Part shown: positions 7,054 to 9,371 of the stretch, piece by piece
Layout of the letters: every line of letters begins with the position of its first letter
Position numbering within the stretch: the stretch's first letter is position 1
Source: an uncultured Lachnospiraceae bacterium
Lineage (GTDB): Bacteria; Bacillota_A; Clostridia; Lachnospirales; Lachnospiraceae
Assembly: GCA_902767195.1 (NCBI GenBank)
Contig: CACXGS010000092.1
Location: 1-9,371 of the forward strand
Direction of reading: 5' to 3'
Length of the DNA: 9,371 bases
Position numbers and translations under genes: made by a program
Notes under the pieces: generated by a model
Database searches by the model: none
What the model saw: the letters and a program-made list of their open reading frames with translations, nothing else
Told to the model about the DNA's origin: nothing

Positions 7054-7073
7054 CTGAAATCTCCACATTTCAG
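7054..7073. repeat. Perfect 7-bp inverted repeat, possible operator
   Basis: CTGAAAT (7054-7060), a six-base CTCCAC spacer, and ATTTCAG (7067-7073). No T-run follows, so it does not look like a terminator. It covers the -35 and spacer of the proposed promoter, a typical place for a repressor site; the binding protein is unknown. Confidence 0.45.
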
Positions 7074-7082
7074 AGGTATATT
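7054..7082 (+). promoter_or_regulatory. Possible promoter for the small lipoprotein gene
   Basis: CTGAAA (7054-7059, 4/6 to the -35 consensus), 17 nt, then TATATT (7077-7082, 5/6). The -10 lies about 40 nt before the ATG at 7123. Other AT-rich boxes upstream (for example TAAAAT at 7033-7038) lack a matching -35 at proper spacing. The 6956-7122 intergenic stretch otherwise holds only the T-tract and this region. Confidence 0.4.
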
Positions 7083-7122
7083 ATAACTTCTTGGCACAAT
7101 GCTTAGAAAAGGAGGATTAATT

Positions 7123-7488
7123 ATGAAAAAATGGTTTTCATTATCCCTGGTCACCCTGTTCGTTCTGTCAGTGGTTATACTGACTTCATGCGGCAGCGGT
7201 GGCAGCGATGCTGATCTTTCGGACAGCAAATACGTAGGTACGTGGAAGGCAACGAGTATTATAATGGGAGATGAGTATGAGGAACTGGAAGAGGAATATG
7301 TTTTGACCCTGAAAGAGGATGGGACCGGAACTCTTACAGGAGGAGAGGAAGAAACCAGTAATTTTAAATGGAAGCCTGTTGATGGCGGATTTAAAACCAG
7401 TGGTGATGTGAAGACTAAATTCACAGATGACGGGGAAGAAATAAAGACCAGTATTCTAGGTGCTACTCTTGTTTTTGAAAAACAGTAA
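7123..7488 (+). CDS. Small lipocalin-like lipoprotein of unknown function
   Basis: A 121-residue predicted lipoprotein. The start is the ATG at 7123 because AAGGAGGA (7109-7116) sits 6 nt upstream; an in-frame ATG at 7099 has no such site and would spoil the signal peptide with extra residues. The signal peptide (MKKWF, then a hydrophobic stretch to about residue 20) ends in LTSC, with C23 the predicted lipidated cysteine, followed by a GSGGSD linker. The mature part resembles small lipocalin-like domains of clostridial lipoproteins: YVGTWKATS (37-45), a strand LTLKEDGTGTLTGG, and FKWKPVDGGFKTS, all predicted beta strands, with acidic runs (EELEEEY, GEEET). No catalytic residue is recognisable. 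The membrane phosphodiesterase gene begins 34 nt downstream with no terminator between, so co-transcription is likely. Function is not known. Confidence 0.8.
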   Translation: MKKWFSLSLVTLFVLSVVILTSCGSGGSDADLSDSKYVGTWKATSIIMGDEYEELEEEYVLTLKEDGTGTLTGGEEETSNFKWKPVDGGFKTSGDVKTKFTDDGEEIKTSILGATLVFEKQ

Positions 7489-7522
7489 TGTTTAGCTGCA
7501 TCAGATAATAATGAAGGTATGT

Positions 7523-9286
7523 ATGGAGATCAGGAATCAGATTCAACATAAGCTCAAACCATATTTGCAGGCGCTCCCTGATATGATCATTTACCAGATC
7601 GCCACCAAGGCTTTGCTTGGTGTTTGGGTGTTTTTCCTTGGAAAGGTATTTCAGTTTTTGCTGAAAAGCAGTGGCAAAGTGGCCGTAACCTCCGGGGATT
7701 ATCAATTCCTGTTTACGACATGGCAGGGATGGATCATCTTATTGCTGGGCTTCGGCTCACTGTTTTTATATGTAGCCTTTGATATCAATTGTATGATTAT
7801 ACTGAGCAGAGAGCTGGTTAACGGCCGGAAATGCCCGCTTAAGAAATGCGTGAAAGAAGGGTTTTCCTCGATTAGGAAGCTTTTTAACATCCGGGGAATC
7901 CTGGTCGTTCTTTACATTGCATTTGTTTCACCGATTCTCGGAACAGGCATTTCAATTTCTCTGACGAAAGGATTATATATTCCGACTTTTATTTCGGCAT
8001 TTATTAAAGACTCGGTACTCTATTCTGCCCTGGCGGGTTTTGCTGCCCTTCTCTTTCTGTCGGTAGGTATTGCAAATCTTTATATACTGCATGGTATATT
8101 CATTGATGATTTGCCGGTGGGTGAAGCGGGAAAACAATCCTCAGCGATCATAAGGGCAAACTGGAAAGATTATCTCAAACAAAATATCCTCTGCCTCCTT
8201 ACGATTGGAGGGACGATTGCCGGGATTGCCGTTGTTTTCCTTTTCATTCCGCTTAAACTGATCAGTATCCTGCCGCTGCCGGGTTCCGTCAGTCGGGTTT
8301 TGATTATTATCTTCGTGATTGCAGGGGTAGTCATTTCGGCCCTTATCGATCTGGTCTGTATACCAATGTACATCATGAAAATGACTCAGCTTTATTACTC
8401 TTATAAACAGGGCAGAGAATTCGAGTGCAAAGAGATTTACAGAGAAAAGCATGGCAGCCATAAATGGGTTGCCGCCATTGCGACAATCGCTGTGATCCTA
8501 ATCGTGTTCCTGACCAATGAACACTTTGATGAGCTCTTTCCGCTGGAATCTAATGTCGCTATAATAGCTCACCGCGGTGGCGGAGATGAGGGAAAAGAGA
8601 ATACTCTGTCGGGCCTTGACGCGGCATGGAAGCTGGGAGCCTACGGAAGCGAGATAGACATTCAGAGAACAAAAGACGGATATTATGTCATTAATCATGA
8701 CAATTCCTTCAAGCGTGTGGCCGGAGATAAAAGGAAGCCGAAGGATATGACACTGAAAGAAATCAGACAGTTGTCCATTGATGGAGAACCCATCCCGACT
8801 TTTGAAGAGATGCTCCGTGCCAGCAAGAACAAACTGGTGTTGTTTGCTGAGCTTAAGGGAAGTACGGCTGATCAAAAGATGGCTGAAGATGTCGTCAGAC
8901 TGATCAAGGAATATGGGATGGAAGACCAGTGTGTGGCAATTTCATTGAAATATGATGTGATTGATTATATAGAGACAAAATACCCTGAAATCCAGACGGG
9001 ATTTCTGACCTTTGCGACATTTGGCAAAACGGCTGCTCTCAATTGCGATTACCTGGCACTTGAAGAAGAATCGGCAAGCACAGATACTGTGAGAGCTATT
9101 CACATGGAAGGTAAGAAGGCGCTGGTATGGACGGCAAATGAGAAAGGATCCCAGCGGTATTTCCTCTGCTCGCAGGTTGACGGCATAATTACAGATAAGG
9201 TGAGTCAGGCAAGGGAACTTGTCGAAGAGTTGAAGAAGAGAAATGACCTTGACAGGATGATCGATAAGGTGAAAACCATCTTCTAG
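7523..9286 (+). CDS. Membrane glycerophosphodiester phosphodiesterase (GPDPase_memb + GDPD domains)
   Basis: A 587-residue membrane enzyme expected to hydrolyse glycerophosphodiesters (deacylated phospholipids or glycerophosphate polymers) to glycerol-3-phosphate and an alcohol. The N-terminal half has seven hydrophobic segments at about 22-46, 70-93, 124-146, 164-190, 221-250, 256-284 and 314-331, as in the GPDPase_memb family. The GDPD TIM-barrel covers about 344-565: HRG with H350, then E(N)TLSGL, E377 and D379 in GSEIDIQ, H392 in NHD, E443 in AELKG, then VWTAN and VDGIITDK. Both catalytic histidines and the metal acids are therefore present. If the N-terminus is cytoplasmic, seven spans would put the catalytic domain outside (inference). 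The start is uncertain: ATG 7523 is preferred because AAGG lies 5 nt upstream; ATG 7511 in the same frame adds MKVC and has no clear ribosome site. It follows a small lipoprotein gene closely and may be translated from the same transcript. Confidence 0.92.
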   Translation: MEIRNQIQHKLKPYLQALPDMIIYQIATKALLGVWVFFLGKVFQFLLKSSGKVAVTSGDYQFLFTTWQGWIILLLGFGSLFLYVAFDINCMIILSRELVNGRKCPLKKCVKEGFSSIRKLFNIRGILVVLYIAFVSPILGTGISISLTKGLYIPTFISAFIKDSVLYSALAGFAALLFLSVGIANLYILHGIFIDDLPVGEAGKQSSAIIRANWKDYLKQNILCLLTIGGTIAGIAVVFLFIPLKLISILPLPGSVSRVLIIIFVIAGVVISALIDLVCIPMYIMKMTQLYYSYKQGREFECKEIYREKHGSHKWVAAIATIAVILIVFLTNEHFDELFPLESNVAIIAHRGGGDEGKENTLSGLDAAWKLGAYGSEIDIQRTKDGYYVINHDNSFKRVAGDKRKPKDMTLKEIRQLSIDGEPIPTFEEMLRASKNKLVLFAELKGSTADQKMAEDVVRLIKEYGMEDQCVAISLKYDVIDYIETKYPEIQTGFLTFATFGKTAALNCDYLALEEESASTDTVRAIHMEGKKALVWTANEKGSQRYFLCSQVDGIITDKVSQARELVEELKKRNDLDRMIDKVKTIF

Positions 9287-9328
9287 AATCCTGACAAAGT
9301 CGAGAAAGAATAAAATATAAAAAAGAGA

Positions 9329-9366
9329 CAAAGGCGTCCTGGGAAATAATCACCAAGACGCCTTTG
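9329..9366 (-). terminator. Hairpin terminator, most likely for a minus-strand gene beyond the right edge
   Basis: CAAAGGCGTC (9329-9338) pairs perfectly with GACGCCTTTG (9357-9366), with a further TGG/CCA pairing inside (9340-9342 with 9353-9355). On the minus strand the stem is followed by TCTCTTTTTTATATTTTA, a good U-tract; on the plus strand only ACTTA remains before the window ends. It may also stop the phosphodiesterase transcript from the left, 42 nt after its stop codon. The last three bases, TTA, read TAA on the minus strand and could be a stop codon. Confidence 0.75.
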
Positions 9367-9371
9367 ACTTA

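Noticed and set aside
7054..7073. The inverted repeat as a rho-independent terminator
   Set aside because: The stem is AT-rich and is followed by AGGTATATT rather than a T-run; a better terminator candidate sits at 6931-6975.
7099..7122. Upstream ATG start for the small lipoprotein
   Set aside because: The Shine-Dalgarno sequence at 7109-7116 lies after this ATG and fits the ATG at 7123, which also gives a normal signal peptide.
8498..9331. Overlapping minus-strand open frames opposite the phosphodiesterase domain
   Set aside because: The plus-strand frame has clear GDPD motifs across this stretch; the antisense frames show low-complexity, unrelated translations.

Overview
The window looks like a chromosomal segment from an anaerobic Firmicute, most likely a gut-type Clostridia/Lachnospiraceae relative. 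The base composition is moderate, Shine-Dalgarno sites are strong (AGGAGG types), lipoproteins have Gram-positive-style lipoboxes, and a glutamine synthetase-like gene is followed by an ANTAR regulator, an arrangement known from clostridia. This placement is inferred from the sequence; no database search was possible. No mobile element, CRISPR array, tRNA or rRNA was seen.

Left part (1-4910, + strand): a probable nitrogen operon. It holds the 3' ~95% of carB (carbamoyl-phosphate synthase large subunit, cut by the left edge), a short glutamine synthetase-family enzyme 28 nt downstream, and a pseudo-receiver/ANTAR regulator 12 nt after that. The unit ends in a strong GC-rich hairpin plus T-tract at 4880-4910. 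CarAB consumes glutamine amide nitrogen, glutamine synthetase fixes ammonia, and the ANTAR protein is the expected RNA-binding antiterminator for nitrogen genes. The glutamine synthetase has all six metal-ligand positions but a shortened flap without the catalytic glutamate. The ANTAR protein has lost the phospho-acceptor aspartate.

Middle part (4903-6975): two divergent genes share a 136-bp intergenic region that carries a well-formed promoter for each direction. Both encode predicted lipoproteins with nucleoside phosphorylase-superfamily domains: an exported MTA/SAH-nucleosidase-like protein on the minus strand and a purine nucleoside permease (NUP)-family protein on the plus strand. The likely theme is handling of purine nucleosides or SAM-derived nucleosides outside the cytoplasmic membrane.

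Right part (6956-9371): after a probable terminator and a promoter region with a perfect 7-bp inverted repeat, there is a small lipocalin-like lipoprotein. A seven-segment membrane protein with a C-terminal glycerophosphodiester phosphodiesterase domain follows closely and may be co-transcribed with it. The last 45 bases hold a hairpin whose T-rich side points left, so it most likely terminates a minus-strand gene beyond the right edge.

The best candidates for something new are the divergent pair of lipid-anchored nucleoside-phosphorylase-fold proteins, and the flap-deficient glutamine synthetase coupled to a phosphorylation-independent ANTAR regulator.
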